This document shows, in pieces, positions 1-6,160 of a DNA stretch of 7,007 nucleotides (position 1 is the first letter of the stretch; each line of letters opens with the position of its first letter). Under the pieces are notes generated by a model. That model was not told the origin of the DNA. It saw nothing but the letters and a program-made list of their open reading frames with translations, and made no database searches. The DNA lies in contig JBIOUF010000053.1 in the NCBI GenBank assembly GCA_044866695.1, forward strand, positions 1 through 7,007. Direction: 5' to 3'. The DNA is from JBIOUF01 sp044866695. GTDB taxonomy: Bacteria > Actinomycetota > Actinomycetes > Propionibacteriales > Nocardioidaceae. The position numbers and the translations under genes were made by a program.

Positions 1-1645
1 CCCTCCTGAGGCACCGGCCAAAGGGCCGGTGGTTGAGGAGGGCGCCCTTCGAGCCGGGCTTCTTCGTCGCCCTCCTCGGGAACCGCGGAGCGAGCCCACC
101 CCCGGTGGTTGAGGAGGGCGAGCTTGCGAGCCCGTCTCGAAACCACCGGCACGAGGGCTGGGACTCTGCCAGACGCCGTTGGTTTCGAGACGCTCGCCTA
201 GCGGCTCGCTCCTCAACCACCGTGGGGGGTCGCTCCTCAACCACCGTGGGGGGTCGCTCCTCAACCACCATGGGGGGCTCGCGCTCCTCGGCCGGCGCCG
301 GTCGGAGCACGTCGCGGACCACCATGACCACCAGGTAGAGCTGCGCGAGCACCCGCACCACGATGGCCAGGCTGTACACCGCGTCGGGGCGGACGTCGAC
401 GGCGGGGGCGGTGTAACCGCCCAGGTGCAGCCAGATCGCGGCGAAGTAGAACGCCTCGCCGGCCTGCCAGAGGAGCAGGTCGCGCCAGCGCGGCCGGGCC
501 AGCGAAGCGAGGGGGAGCAGCCACAGCACGTACTGCGGGGAGTACACCTTGTTGACCAGCAGGAAGCCCGCGGTGACCAGGAACGCCAGCTGGGCGACCC
601 TGGGGGTGCGGGGCGCGGCCAGGCCCAGCCAGAGCACCGCGAGGCACACCACCGCGAACCCCGCCCACGACACCTGGTTGATCGTGGCCGCCTCGACGGT
701 CACGCCGTGCTCCTGGGCCAGCAGCCACAGCGACCCCCAGTCGGCGCCCCGGCGGGCGTTGAACCGCCAGAACTCCGACCACCCGGCGAGGTCGCCGACC
801 ACCGCCGGCAGGTTCACCAGCAGCCACGCCAGGACTGCCGCGCCGGCGGCCTTCGCCGCGTCCGGGACCCGCCGCTCCCGCAGGGCGACCACCAGGAACG
901 CGCCGAGCAGGAACAGCGGGTAGAGCTTGGTGGCGACGCCGAGCCCGACCAGCACTCCGGCGAGGAGCGGCCTGCCCCGCGCCCACGCCCACAGCGCGCC
1001 GGCGGAGCAGGCGACCGCGAGCAGGTCCCAGTTGACCAGTCCGGCCAGCACCAACACCGGCGCGGCTGCGAACCCCATCGCGTCCCAGGGGCGGCGCGGG
1101 TCGACGCCGGCCAGCAGCCACGCCGACAGCAGCACGAACGGCGCCAGCAGCACGCCGGTGACCAGGAAGAAGTCCAGGCGCTCCTGCGCCACCCCGGGGG
1201 CCGCGTACACCTGGTCCGCCGGGGCCGCCCGGCGCTCGGCCAGGTCAGGCCAGCCGTGCAGCGCCTGGGTGGCCGCCGAGGCGGCGTACACGAAGTAGCC
1301 GGTCAGCACCGGGTACTCCAGGTCTGGGTAGCGCCCGTCCGTGTCGGTGTAAGGCAGCACCCGCTCGGCGAACCCGCGCGAGACGTACAGGAACGGGACG
1401 TCGGAGTAGCAGCCCCGGCTGTAGCGCGCCGGCCCCGACCACCCGTCGGCGACGCACGGCGCCTTCTGCACGAAGGCGAGCACCCAGGCGACGCAGGCCA
1501 CGGCCAGCACGACGCGAACCGGGGTCCACCACGGGTGCGGGGCTGCCCACCTGCCGACCGGGCCGCCGACCGCCTCGCTGGCGACGCGGACCAGCGGGTC
1601 CTCCGTCGTCGGCGCCACCACCGGGCCGGGCCGGTCAGGCGGCAC
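1..1645 (-). CDS. GT87/DUF2029-family membrane glycosyltransferase, 3' end beyond the window
   Basis: Likely a GT-C-fold polytopic membrane enzyme that transfers a sugar, probably mannose or a related pentose/hexose, from a polyprenyl-phosphate donor to an envelope glycan or glycolipid. The substrate is unknown. The frame was read by hand: it opens after a stop at 1691-1693, and the best start is GTG at 1645, behind a weak GGCGGGA and overlapping the PBP stop by 11 bp, which suggests translational coupling. A cytoplasmic N-terminus of about 43 residues is followed by roughly ten hydrophobic segments. Visible motifs are YSDVPFLY (about 80-87, with the acidic residue expected in the first extracellular loop of GT-C enzymes), EYPV (110-113), VNWDLL (about 205) and NKVYSPQYVLW (365-375), a hallmark of the family. 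The conserved domain ends near residue 448 (about position 302). After that the frame passes through repeats without a stop to position 2. Context matches M. tuberculosis Rv0051 beside ponA1 (recalled). The family is confident; the exact function is not. Confidence 0.88.
   Translation of the reverse strand, partial: MPPDRPGPVVAPTTEDPLVRVASEAVGGPVGRWAAPHPWWTPVRVVLAVACVAWVLAFVQKAPCVADGWSGPARYSRGCYSDVPFLYVSRGFAERVLPYTDTDGRYPDLEYPVLTGYFVYAASAATQALHGWPDLAERRAAPADQVYAAPGVAQERLDFFLVTGVLLAPFVLLSAWLLAGVDPRRPWDAMGFAAAPVLVLAGLVNWDLLAVACSAGALWAWARGRPLLAGVLVGLGVATKLYPLFLLGAFLVVALRERRVPDAAKAAGAAVLAWLLVNLPAVVGDLAGWSEFWRFNARRGADWGSLWLLAQEHGVTVEAATINQVSWAGFAVVCLAVLWLGLAAPRTPRVAQLAFLVTAGFLLVNKVYSPQYVLWLLPLASLARPRWRDLLLWQAGEAFYFAAIWLHLGGYTAPAVDVRPDAVYSLAIVVRVLAQLYLVVMVVRDVLRPAPAEEREPPMVVEERPPTVVEERPPTVVEERAARRASRNQRRLAESQPSCRWFRDGLASSPSSTTGGGLAPRFPRRATKKPGSKGALLNHRPFGRCLRR
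28..97 (+). repeat. 70-bp dispersed repeat, left copy (inverted relative to 6091-6160)
   Basis: Positions 28-97 match the reverse complement of 6091-6160 at 66 of 70 bases by hand alignment, without gaps. Both begin GGTGGTTGAGGAGG when read outward and share CCCTTCGAG, CTTCGTCGCCCTCCTC and GGAACCGCG blocks. Similarity stops sharply after GCGAGCCC. In this copy the segment lies inside the extended GT87 reading frame. Confidence 0.85.
107..218. repeat. Palindromic intergenic element with 38-bp inverted arms, left copy
   Basis: Left arm 107-144 and right arm 181-218 are inverted relative to each other and enclose a 36-bp centre. The outer 10 bp (GGTTGAGGAG / CTCCTCAACC) and inner 12 bp (CGTCTCGAAACC / GGTTTCGAGACG) pair perfectly. 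The arm interiors diverge but keep GCGAGC motifs. The left arm is identical over 38 bp to 5993-6030. The form resembles short palindromic repeats that are abundant between genes in Nocardioides-like genomes (recalled). No coding capacity for a transposase is seen. Confidence 0.8.
206..277 (-). repeat. Three tandem 24-bp repeats, in frame with the GT87 gene
   Basis: Copies at 206-229, 230-253 and 254-277 are identical except for one base in the third (CACCAT instead of CACCGT). The first 16 bases of each unit are TCGCTCCTCAACCACC, followed by a G-rich end. Because 24 is a multiple of three, the minus-strand GT87 frame reads three octapeptides of the form PP(T/M)VVEER. The right arm of the palindromic element at 181-218 merges into the first copy. 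Confidence 0.9.
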
Positions 1646-3929
1646 GGGGGTCCCGCCGGGCGCGGACCGGGGGCACCGCGCGGCCCTGGGCTAGGGGCAG
1701 CCCGGCAGCGGCTCCGGGCTCGAGGTCGCCACCACCGCCGCCGACCCCACCGTTCCCACCACCGTTGCCGCCCCCACCGTTCCCGCCGTCCCCCGGAGTC
1801 GGGGTCGGGGTCGGCGTCGGGGTGGGCGTCGGCGTCGGGGTCGGCGTCGGGCTCGGCTCCTCGGTGGGCGTGGGGGTCGGTGAGGGAGCGGGCGGCCGGG
1901 AGGGCTGCGTCGGCGAGGGCTGGGGTGCCTGGGTCTGCGGTGAGGGCGTGTACGTCGGCACCGGCTCATGCCCCTCGGCGGTCTGCTCCAGGTTCGCCGG
2001 CTCCGGGAAGTCCTCGACCGGCAGCCCGTCCATGACCCGGCCCATCACGGCCGCCCACGTGCGCGCGGGGTACTCGCCGCCGTAGAACGTCGGCATGAAC
2101 CCGTCCAGGGGCTCCTGGCCGTTGCCGCGCACGTACATGACCGCGGTGGACAGCTGCGGGGTGTAGCCGACGAACCACGACGAGCGGACGTGCCCCTCGT
2201 CGTCGGTCGCGGTGCCGGTCTTGCCGGCGACCGGCCGGTCGATGGTGTTCGCGTTGGTGCCGGTGCCGACGGCGGTGACCTGCTGGAGCGCGTAGGAGGT
2301 GTCGGCCGCCACGTCGGCGGAGATCGCCCGGGTGGCGTCGGTCCGGTGCCGGTCCAGGACGCTCCCGTCGCTGTCGGCGACGGACTCCACGACGTACCAG
2401 TCCTTCACCTGGCCCTCGTCGGCGATGGTGCCGTAGCCGTTGGCCATGTCGACCGGGGAGATGATCGCGGACCCGAGCGCGATGCCGGTGACCGGCTCCA
2501 GGTCGCGCGCGTTGCGGGGGACGCCCATCGCCACGGCGGTGTCCAGGATCTTCTCGGGACCGTCGGTCATCGAGTCGGTCAGGTCGACGTAGGCGGTGTT
2601 GACCGACTTCTCGGTGGCCACCAGCAGGCTGATCGCGCTGCCGTAGCTGAGCCCCCCGCCCTCGCCCTGGTTGCTGAACTCGGTGCCGCCCACGTCCAGC
2701 GGCGAGTTCCCGTTGAAGGTGCTGGTCAGGGCGTAGCCCTCGGTGAGCCCGGTGGCCAGCGCGTAGGGCTTCATCGTCGAGCCGACGGCGCCGCCGGAGA
2801 TCGCCCAGTTGACCTGGCTGTCCAGGTAGTCCTGGCCGGCGTACATGCCGCGCAGCGCGCCGCTGGCGGGCTGCACCGACGCCACCGCGACGTGCAGGCC
2901 GCGCTCCCCTCTGGGCAGGCCGTCCGGCGCCTGCTCTGCCACGGCCACGCGCGCCGCGGCCATCGCCCTGCGGGTGAACGTCGTGGTGACCCGCAGGCCG
3001 CCGCCGTAGATCTCTGCCTCGAGGTAGCCGTCGTCGAGCAGCGTGTCGCGGACCAGCCTGAGCATGTGGCCGCGCTGACCGCCGAGCTGGTTCTGGGTCC
3101 GCAGCTTCGGGAACCGCGGGAGAGTCGTCGCGGCCGGCGTCCCGGCGATGCCGTCGGGCAGGGTGCCCATCTGGTCCATGCCGTCGAGCACGTAGGCGTA
3201 CCGCTCCTCGAGCGCCTCCCGCGCCGCGGCGCCGTTCGCGGGGTCCAGCGCGTTGGGCGAGTTCAGCACCGCGGCCAGCACCGCGCCCTCCCGCACGGTC
3301 AGGTCGGCGGCCGGCTTGCCGAAGTAGGCCTGGGCCGCGGCCTCGACACCGTAGGCCCCGCGGCCGAAGTAGATGGTGTTCAGGTAGCCCTCGAGCACCT
3401 CCTGCTTCGACATCTGCCGCTGGATCTTCAGCGACAGCACCGCCTCCTTCAGCTTGCGGGTGTAGCTCTGGTCCTGGGTGAGGTAGAGCACCTTGACGTA
3501 CTGCTGGGTGATCGTCGAGGCGCCCTGCGTGGGCTCGCCGCGGACGTTGCTGAACGCCGCGCGCAGGATGCCCTTGGGGTCGATCCCGCGGTTGGTCCAG
3601 AACGTCCGGTCCTCGGCGGCCACGACGGCGTCCTGCACGTGCTGGGGCACGTCGTCGAGGGTGACCATGGTCCGGTCCTGCGTGGCGAACTTGCCGATCT
3701 CGGTCTTCCCGTCGGCGTAGTAGACGAACGTGGTCTGGTCGGAGAACCCCTCGTTGGGGTCGGGTACGTCGATGGTCGCGTAGGCGTAGGCGAACAGGCC
3801 GACCAGGAGGAGGACCAGACCGCCGAGGGTCAGGGCGATGCCGAGCAGCCAGCGACGGCGGCGGGAGCGGGGCCGGCGCGCCGGCGCGTCGTCGCCGGCC
3901 GGTCCGGCCTTCGGGGGCGCTGGGGTCAC
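1635..3929 (-). CDS. ponA: Bifunctional class A penicillin-binding protein (transglycosylase/transpeptidase)
   Basis: Polymerises lipid II into glycan strands and cross-links the peptides at the outer face of the membrane. The 764-residue product has a basic cytoplasmic head (RRPRSRRRR, about 18-26) and one membrane anchor (about 27-50). The GT51 transglycosylase domain shows EDRTFW (106-111, catalytic Glu106), GASTITQQ (136-143), RKLKEAVLSLKIQ (158-170) and YLNTIYFGRGAYGVEAAAQAYFGK (about 182-205). The transpeptidase domain has the three classic motifs: STMK (nucleophile Ser384, Lys387), SVN (442-444) and KTGTA (570-574). All catalytic residues are present. Residues from about 650 form a proline/threonine tail with a long (TP)n run, then a glycine/asparagine-rich stretch and a 30-residue Arg/Ala/Pro end. 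The start is GTG, preceded by GAGGA at 3936-3940 (minus strand) at good spacing. It is the first gene of a probable two-gene unit with the GT87 gene and is divergent from padR-ino1. It corresponds in position to mycobacterial ponA1. Confidence 0.96.
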   Translation of the reverse strand: MTPAPPKAGPAGDDAPARRPRSRRRRWLLGIALTLGGLVLLLVGLFAYAYATIDVPDPNEGFSDQTTFVYYADGKTEIGKFATQDRTMVTLDDVPQHVQDAVVAAEDRTFWTNRGIDPKGILRAAFSNVRGEPTQGASTITQQYVKVLYLTQDQSYTRKLKEAVLSLKIQRQMSKQEVLEGYLNTIYFGRGAYGVEAAAQAYFGKPAADLTVREGAVLAAVLNSPNALDPANGAAAREALEERYAYVLDGMDQMGTLPDGIAGTPAATTLPRFPKLRTQNQLGGQRGHMLRLVRDTLLDDGYLEAEIYGGGLRVTTTFTRRAMAAARVAVAEQAPDGLPRGERGLHVAVASVQPASGALRGMYAGQDYLDSQVNWAISGGAVGSTMKPYALATGLTEGYALTSTFNGNSPLDVGGTEFSNQGEGGGLSYGSAISLLVATEKSVNTAYVDLTDSMTDGPEKILDTAVAMGVPRNARDLEPVTGIALGSAIISPVDMANGYGTIADEGQVKDWYVVESVADSDGSVLDRHRTDATRAISADVAADTSYALQQVTAVGTGTNANTIDRPVAGKTGTATDDEGHVRSSWFVGYTPQLSTAVMYVRGNGQEPLDGFMPTFYGGEYPARTWAAVMGRVMDGLPVEDFPEPANLEQTAEGHEPVPTYTPSPQTQAPQPSPTQPSRPPAPSPTPTPTEEPSPTPTPTPTPTPTPTPTPTPGDGGNGGGGNGGGNGGVGGGGGDLEPGAAAGLPLAQGRAVPPVRARRDPRAA
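1728..1862 (-). repeat. Low-complexity coding repeat in the PBP tail: (TP)n hexamers then Gly/Asn-rich run
   Basis: Between about 1798 and 1857 the plus strand is a run of GTCGGG/GTCGGC/GTGGGC-type hexamers, which encode alternating Thr-Pro on the minus strand (residues about 694-712). It is followed at about 1728-1793 by GGN-type codons giving GDGGNGGGGNGGG. A hexamer unit changes length in frame, so copy number is expected to vary between strains by replication slippage. Pro/Thr tails of this kind are common on actinobacterial class A PBPs and are thought to reach into or span the wall. Confidence 0.85.
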
Positions 3930-4069
3930 GATGGGTCCTCGGGACGGGTGCGGCGGGGATCGCAGACGAGCGTACGGGGAGGCGGAGGGCGCTCCGTGCG
4001 CCCGCGACGGCGCCGGCCGTGCGGGACGGTCACGTCGCGGCGTGGCACCGCACTGCTGAGCACGGCTTT

Positions 4070-4100
4070 CGATATATCATTCCGATAGGTATGATCGATA
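4070..4100 (+). promoter_or_regulatory. Candidate operator: three CGATA direct repeats with 13-bp period
   Basis: CGATA occurs at 4070-4074, 4083-4087 and 4096-4100, exactly 13 bp apart. The same stretch contains the inverted pair ATCAT (4076-4080) and ATGAT (4091-4095). The sites overlap the candidate -10 box TATGAT. An AT-rich array this regular in such GC-rich DNA, directly upstream of a PadR-type regulator, is a plausible binding site for that regulator or another factor. It does not show the classic PadR ATGT-N8-ACAT operator, so the binding protein is not established. Confidence 0.4.
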
Positions 4101-4109
4101 GCGACCCTG

Positions 4110-4128
4110 CGGGACCGGCTCGGTCCCG
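4110..4128 (+). promoter_or_regulatory. Perfect 8-bp hairpin in the padR leader
   Basis: CGGGACCG at 4110-4117 pairs perfectly with CGGTCCCG at 4121-4128 across a GCT loop. It lies between the candidate -10 box and the padR start, so it would be in the 5' leader if that promoter is used. No U-tract follows, so it is not a standard intrinsic terminator. It could be a DNA operator for a dimeric regulator or an RNA stem near the ribosome binding site. Confidence 0.45.
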
Positions 4129-4154
4129 GACGGCGGAGAGGCGGTGGGTCGTCG

Positions 4155-4805
4155 GTGGCCCGACGCGGGGAGACCCTGGAGCTGGCGGTGCTCGGCCTGC
4201 TGCACGAGCGGCCGATGCACGGCTATGAGCTGCGCAAGCAGCTGGGCGGCGTCCTGGGCTGGGGGCGGCTGCTCTCCTACGGCTCGCTCTACCCCGCCCT
4301 GAAGAAGATGCTCAAGGCGGGCTGGATCAGCGAGCACGTCGCGACCCCCGAGCCGGGGTCGGCCAGGACGCCGGCGAGCCGCCGCCAGCGCATCGTCTAC
4401 GAGCTCACCCCGACCGGCAGCGACCGGTTCACCTCGGCCCTGGCCGAGGCCGGCCCGTCGACGTGGGAGGACGACAGCTTCGACGTCCGGTTCGCCTTCT
4501 TCGGCCGCACCGACCTGGCCATCCGGCTGAGGATCCTCGAGGGCCGGCGGGCCCGTCTGGAGGAGCGGATGGCCCGGGTCCAGGCCCAGCTCAACCGCAC
4601 CCAGCAAGAGCTGGACATGTACGCCGCCGAGCTGCACCGGCACGGCATGGAGTCGGTGCAGGCCGAGGTCCGGTGGCTGTCAGAGCTGATCGCCGCGGAG
4701 CGCGACCGGGCCGCCTCCCACCCCGGCAGCCACGCGGCCGCAGGCGGCGCCGCCCCAGGCCACGCCGCCGAGGTCAACCCCCCGAACAGCACGACGAGTC
4801 GCTGA
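4155..4805 (+). CDS. PadR-family transcriptional regulator
   Basis: A dimeric DNA-binding repressor family with an N-terminal winged helix-turn-helix and a C-terminal helical dimerisation arm. Residues 6-97 fit the PadR wing-helix: LELAVLGLLHERPMHGYELRKQL, then SYGSLYPALKKMLKAGWIS with the typical S-GSLYPAL recognition helix, and a beta-wing ending in RIVYELTPTG (79-88). Residues about 105-185 form the Vir-like C-terminal helices, with a charged, coiled-coil-like segment (LEERMARVQAQLNRTQQELDMYAAEL). Residues after 187 are an Ala/Gly/His-rich, probably disordered tail. The start is GTG at 4155; GGAGAGG at 4135-4141 is the nearest purine-rich site, with rather long spacing of about 13 nt. The gene lies 18 bp before ino1 on the same strand, so co-transcription is likely. 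This matches PadR Rv0047c beside ino1 in M. tuberculosis (recalled). The ligand is unknown, and control of ino1, itself or the divergent PBP gene is inferred from position. Confidence 0.93.
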   Translation: MARRGETLELAVLGLLHERPMHGYELRKQLGGVLGWGRLLSYGSLYPALKKMLKAGWISEHVATPEPGSARTPASRRQRIVYELTPTGSDRFTSALAEAGPSTWEDDSFDVRFAFFGRTDLAIRLRILEGRRARLEERMARVQAQLNRTQQELDMYAAELHRHGMESVQAEVRWLSELIAAERDRAASHPGSHAAAGGAAPGHAAEVNPPNSTTSR

Positions 4806-4823
4806 GGAAGAACGGAGAGTCCC

Positions 4824-5903
4824 ATGGGATCGGTCAAGGTAGCCATCGTGGGGGTCGGCAACTGTGCGACCTCCCTGATCCAGGGCGTCGAGTACTACCG
4901 GGACGCCGACCCGCACGGCCCCGTACCCGGGCTGATGCACGTCACCTTCGGCGACTACCACGTCGGCGACGTCGAGTTCGTGGCCGCGTTCGACGTCGAC
5001 GCCAAGAAGGTCGGCTTCGACCTGTCCGAGGCGATCACCAGCTCGGAGAACAACACCATCCGGATCGCCGACGTCCCGCCCACCGGGGTGACGGTGCAGC
5101 GCGGCCCGACCCTGGACGGCCTGGGCAAGTACTACCGGCTCACCATCGAGGAGTCCGACGCCGAGCCGGTCGACGTCGTGTCGGTGCTGCGCGAGTCCGG
5201 GGCCGACGTCGTGGTGTCCTACCTCCCGGTCGGCTCGGAGGAGGCGGACAAGTTCTACGCCCGGTGCGCCATCGAGGCCGGCGTGGGCTTCGTCAACGCG
5301 CTGCCGGTGTTCATCGCCAGCGACCCCGAGTGGGCCCAGAGGTTCGCCGACGCCGGCGTGCCGATCGTCGGGGACGACATCAAGTCCCAGGTCGGCGCGA
5401 CCATCACCCACCGGGTGCTGGCCAAGCTGTTCGAGGACCGCGGCGTCGTGCTGGACCGCACCTACCAGCTCAACGTCGGCGGCAACATGGACTTCAAGAA
5501 CATGCTCGAGCGGGAGCGGCTGGAGTCCAAGAAGGTGTCCAAGACCCAGGCCGTCACCTCCAACATCAGCCACGACCTCGGCGCGAAGAACGTCCACATC
5601 GGGCCGTCGGACTACGTGCAGTGGCTCGACGACCGCAAGTGGGCCTACGTCCGCCTCGAGGGCCGGGCCTTCGGCGACGTGCCGCTGAACATGGAGTACA
5701 AGCTCGAGGTCTGGGACTCTCCCAACAGCGCCGGCATCATCATCGACGCGATCCGGGCCTGCAAGATCGCCAAGGACCGCGGCGTCGGCGGACCCATCCA
5801 CTCGGCCTCGACGTACCTGATGAAGTCCCCGCCCGTCCAGATGCCCGACGACCAGGGCCGTGCGCAGCTGGAGGCCTTCATCGCCGGCACCGTCGACCGC
5901 TGA
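4824..5903 (+). CDS. ino1: Inositol-3-phosphate synthase (myo-inositol-1-phosphate synthase), actinobacterial type
   Basis: NAD-dependent cytosolic enzyme that converts D-glucose 6-phosphate to 1D-myo-inositol 3-phosphate. This is the first step to inositol for phosphatidylinositol, PI-mannosides and mycothiol in actinobacteria. The 359-residue length matches the short prokaryotic form (M. tuberculosis Ino1 is about 367). Visible motifs are the Rossmann NAD-binding loop GVGNCATSL (10-18), SYLPVGSEEADKFYA (132-146), GDDIKSQVGATITHR (183-197) with a conserved active-site lysine region, NVGGNMDFKNM (217-227), KKVSKTQAV (236-244) and VWDSPNSAGIIIDAIR (296-311). ATG at 4824 has GGAGAG at 4814-4819 with close spacing. 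It directly follows the padR-like gene in the same orientation and ends 11 bp before a tandem repeat array. No truncation or missing motif is seen. Confidence 0.98.
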   Translation: MGSVKVAIVGVGNCATSLIQGVEYYRDADPHGPVPGLMHVTFGDYHVGDVEFVAAFDVDAKKVGFDLSEAITSSENNTIRIADVPPTGVTVQRGPTLDGLGKYYRLTIEESDAEPVDVVSVLRESGADVVVSYLPVGSEEADKFYARCAIEAGVGFVNALPVFIASDPEWAQRFADAGVPIVGDDIKSQVGATITHRVLAKLFEDRGVVLDRTYQLNVGGNMDFKNMLERERLESKKVSKTQAVTSNISHDLGAKNVHIGPSDYVQWLDDRKWAYVRLEGRAFGDVPLNMEYKLEVWDSPNSAGIIIDAIRACKIAKDRGVGGPIHSASTYLMKSPPVQMPDDQGRAQLEAFIAGTVDR

Positions 5904-5914
5904 CTGAAGGACGC

Positions 5915-5990
5915 GCCTGCGACCCACCCCCGGTGATCGAGGAGCGAGCCTGCGACCCACCCCCCGTGATCGAGGAGCGAGCCTGCGACT
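5915..5990 (+). repeat. 33-bp tandem repeat just after ino1 (2.3 copies)
   Basis: Units start with GCCTGCGACC at 5915, 5948 and 5981. The first two full copies differ at one base and the third is cut after about 10 bases, where the palindromic element begins. Each unit holds the core CGGTGATCGAGGAGCGAG or its one-base variant, in ino1 sense orientation. The array starts 11 bp after the ino1 stop. There are no unique spacers. Confidence 0.9.
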
Positions 5991-5992
5991 TG

Positions 5993-6117
5993 GGTTGAGG
6001 AGGGCGAGCTTGCGAGCCCGTCTCGAAACCCGTCTCGAAATCACCGGCACCGAACACTGGACTCGACCCGCAGGACGGTGGTTTCGAGACGGGCTCGCCC
6101 CGCGGTTCCTGAGGAGG
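5993..6117. repeat. Palindromic intergenic element, right copy, fused to a second repeat
   Basis: The left arm 5993-6030 is identical to 107-144. Its inner 19 bases (6012-6030) pair perfectly with 6080-6098, giving a long potential stem around a 49-base centre. A 12-bp piece, CCCGTCTCGAAA, is duplicated in tandem (6017-6028 and 6029-6040), and 6032-6046 offers an alternative pairing with 6076-6090 with one mismatch. The outer part of the right arm does not match its left arm but continues into the 70-bp repeat at 6091-6160, so this copy looks composite. It may act as a bidirectional hairpin between the convergent ino1 and topoisomerase genes. Confidence 0.75.
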
Positions 6118-6160
6118 GCGACGAAGGAGCCCGTCTCGAAGGGCGCCCTCCTCAACCACC
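6091..6160 (-). repeat. 70-bp dispersed repeat, right copy (inverted relative to 28-97)
   Basis: The reverse complement of this segment matches 28-97 with four substitutions and no gaps. It overlaps the right arm of the composite palindromic element and runs into the 31-bp tandem array. With the left copy it forms an inverted pair flanking a block of about 6 kb. Confidence 0.85.

Larger units (their letters stand above)
3930..4154. promoter_or_regulatory. Divergent intergenic regulatory region between the PBP gene and padR-ino1
   Basis: These 225 bp separate two outward-facing transcription units and must hold the promoters of both. Most of it is GC-rich without clear signals. The exception is an AT-rich island at 4067-4100. 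A short odd palindrome, TGCT-G-AGCA, lies at 4054-4062. On the plus strand TATGAT (4090-4095) is a good -10 candidate for padR-ino1, but the matching -35 position 17 bp upstream reads TTTCGA (4067-4072), only 3 of 6 to consensus, so dependence on an activator or another sigma factor is possible. I could not identify a convincing minus-strand promoter for the PBP gene. Confidence 0.6.

Noticed and set aside
107..218. Insertion sequence or transposon with terminal inverted repeats
   Set aside because: The 36-bp centre is too short to code for a transposase and no target-site duplication is evident. At most it is a non-autonomous palindromic element.
261..1121. Minus-strand 286-codon open frame in the GT87 region
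   Set aside because: Its translation is Arg/Gly/Pro-rich. The adjacent frame gives a hydrophobic membrane protein with NKVYSPQYVLW, so this is a shadow.
179..2035. Long plus-strand open frame of 618 codons
   Set aside because: It is antisense to the GT87 gene and the PBP tail, and its product is an Arg/Gly/His/Gln-rich composition typical of a GC-rich shadow frame. It matches no family I recognise.
1968..4088. Plus-strand open frame of 706 codons opposite the PBP gene
   Set aside because: The opposite strand has every catalytic motif of a class A PBP. This frame has biased composition and no recognisable domain.
4083..4100. Classic PadR operator (ATGT-N8-ACAT)
   Set aside because: No such pair is present in 3930-4154. 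Only the CGATA direct repeats and ATCAT/ATGAT pair are seen.
4463..5998. Plus-strand frame overlapping padR and ino1, ending in PPPVIEERACD repeats
   Set aside because: It is out of frame with two well-supported genes. The peptide repeats only reflect the 33-bp DNA array.
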